DNA of 64,000 bases, taken from the NCBI RefSeq assembly GCF_019097595.1, contig NC_080715.1:11799573-11863572 (forward strand). Reading direction: 5' to 3'. Each line of letters starts with the position of its first letter. The stretch's first letter is position 1. The notes under the pieces were generated by a model. That model was given only the letters and a program-made list of their open reading frames with translations. It was not told the origin of the DNA and did no database searches. Shown piece by piece: positions 63,061 through 64,000 of this stretch. Both the position numbers and the translations under genes were made by a program. The stretch is from Hemibagrus wyckioides. Lineage: Eukaryota > Chordata > Actinopteri > Siluriformes > Bagridae.

Positions 63061-64000
63061 GCATTCCATACATGGTTTCCCGACAGTAAGGACATGAAAT
63101 CTGAGTTTCCTTTGGCGTAATTTTTTCAGTGAAGATTCACAACCATTTCTACTCAAAGCTGCTATCAGCCACAGTAGTGAAAGGCCTTGTTTTGGAAAGC
63201 CTTTGAATTCTTGATAAGGTATGTATGGTTTCTCTAGGTTATGATTGACTAAAATGTTTTCATGTTAGCATGTGTAGGTGGTGGGGGCTTGTATTCTGAG
63301 AAGTGCCTCGCATGTGCATGACACAGCCAGCGTGGGTTGTGACTCATGGCTGAACAATCTAACTCTGAGGAGAAAGCCAGTCTGTATATTTCCAGGTGGA
63401 GCAATGCAGCCCACACATTTTCCATCAATCATCCAGGGTTATCCCTGACCCCAATGCTATTTCTCACCTCCCCCACATCCCCTCTACTGTGTAGGCTTCC
63501 ACTGTCACCAGTGAGACGCGTGGAGTTCTGAAAGCACTTAAACACAACCTACTTATTGGCGGGAGAAAATTACACATTCCAATGCAAAGCGATAACACAG
63601 AACTAAGAAGTTATACATACTGTGTCATTAATGAAGACCAGCAGATGGCAAAGGCTGGAAGGAACCCAGATAGGAGTCTAAAAAAAGGAACTGGTTCAGG
63701 CTATAGCAGTCACATTAATAGCACATTGTTCTCTATAATTTCCCTTGGAGCTTTGTTAAAGCTATGATGTGTTAAAAAAAGATTATTGAATCAAGGGATA
63801 AGAAATACTCTATAATATGATCTTCCTGAGCTCATGTTAGTCACCTTGACAATCTCATAAGAGTAGTTCTCAGTCATTGCTGTGCCAGGTGTGTCAGAAC
63901 CGATAGAAAATGTGTAGACGTACGTTGTACGCCAGCATAGATATGTCAAACATCATCACACTCAAACCTCTAAGTAGTCCAGCAACATGTGAGGGACATG
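63061..64000. other. Intergenic, nothing recognised
   Basis: The frame at 63346-63531 has no recognisable domain. No exon is supported. Confidence 0.4.

Overview
The window is vertebrate nuclear DNA, almost certainly from a teleost fish and most likely an otophysan such as a catfish. The evidence is spliced genes with GT-AG introns, a fish-type gamma connexin, a complete 17-exon lactase-phlorizin hydrolase gene, many Tc1-like transposons, tRNA-derived SINEs that share a 3' tail with L2-type LINE fragments, and Rex1/Babar-like LINE ends with (GATA)n tails. The species call is an inference. No prokaryotic, plasmid, phage or CRISPR feature was seen.

Three genes can be supported and all lie on the + strand. 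(1) 3669-4197 is a small three-exon gene for an 87-residue secreted LU-domain (Ly6/uPAR, three-finger) protein. Its exons are too short to show as long open frames. (2) 19750-20913 is a gamma-class connexin (Cx45/Cx43.4 group) with essentially all coding in one exon. A non-coding CpG-containing region lies upstream (about 15.6-16.45 kb), and a 3' exon carries a roughly 2.5 kb 3' UTR ending near 24.2 kb. (3) 26981-37414 is lactase-phlorizin hydrolase (lct). Joining 17 exons gives exactly 5763 nt, 1920 codons plus a stop. It has a signal peptide, a partial and three full GH1 domains, and one C-terminal membrane anchor. Only the fourth domain keeps both catalytic glutamates; domain II has lost both, and domain III keeps the nucleophile but has Gln at the acid/base position.

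The rest is mostly repeats. Two copies of one Tc1-like element (6577-7824 + and 58519-59766 -) have the same 1248-bp length, 29-bp terminal repeats and near-identical DD34E transposase frames, which suggests recent activity. Several internally deleted or decayed Tc1 relatives are present (2840-3475, 24610-25190, 35984-36384, 38985-39250, 42253-42777, 47919-48472, 62419-62917). Nesting is common: Tc1 inside an interspersed repeat, Tc1 inside another Tc1 relative, SINEs inside a Tc1 remnant and inside a repeat, and an unclassified 145-bp unit inside a repeat. From 38 to 64 kb no gene is certain; one orphan exon-like segment (57872-57951) is recorded.

The three genes show no pathway link: a secreted three-finger protein, a gap-junction channel and an intestinal brush-border glycosidase. 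I found no convincing new multi-gene system. The most original observations are the lactase domain III change, the LU gene, the duplicated 145-bp unit, the two possible connexin C-termini, and the homology around the nested Tc1 that extends beyond transposon ends.
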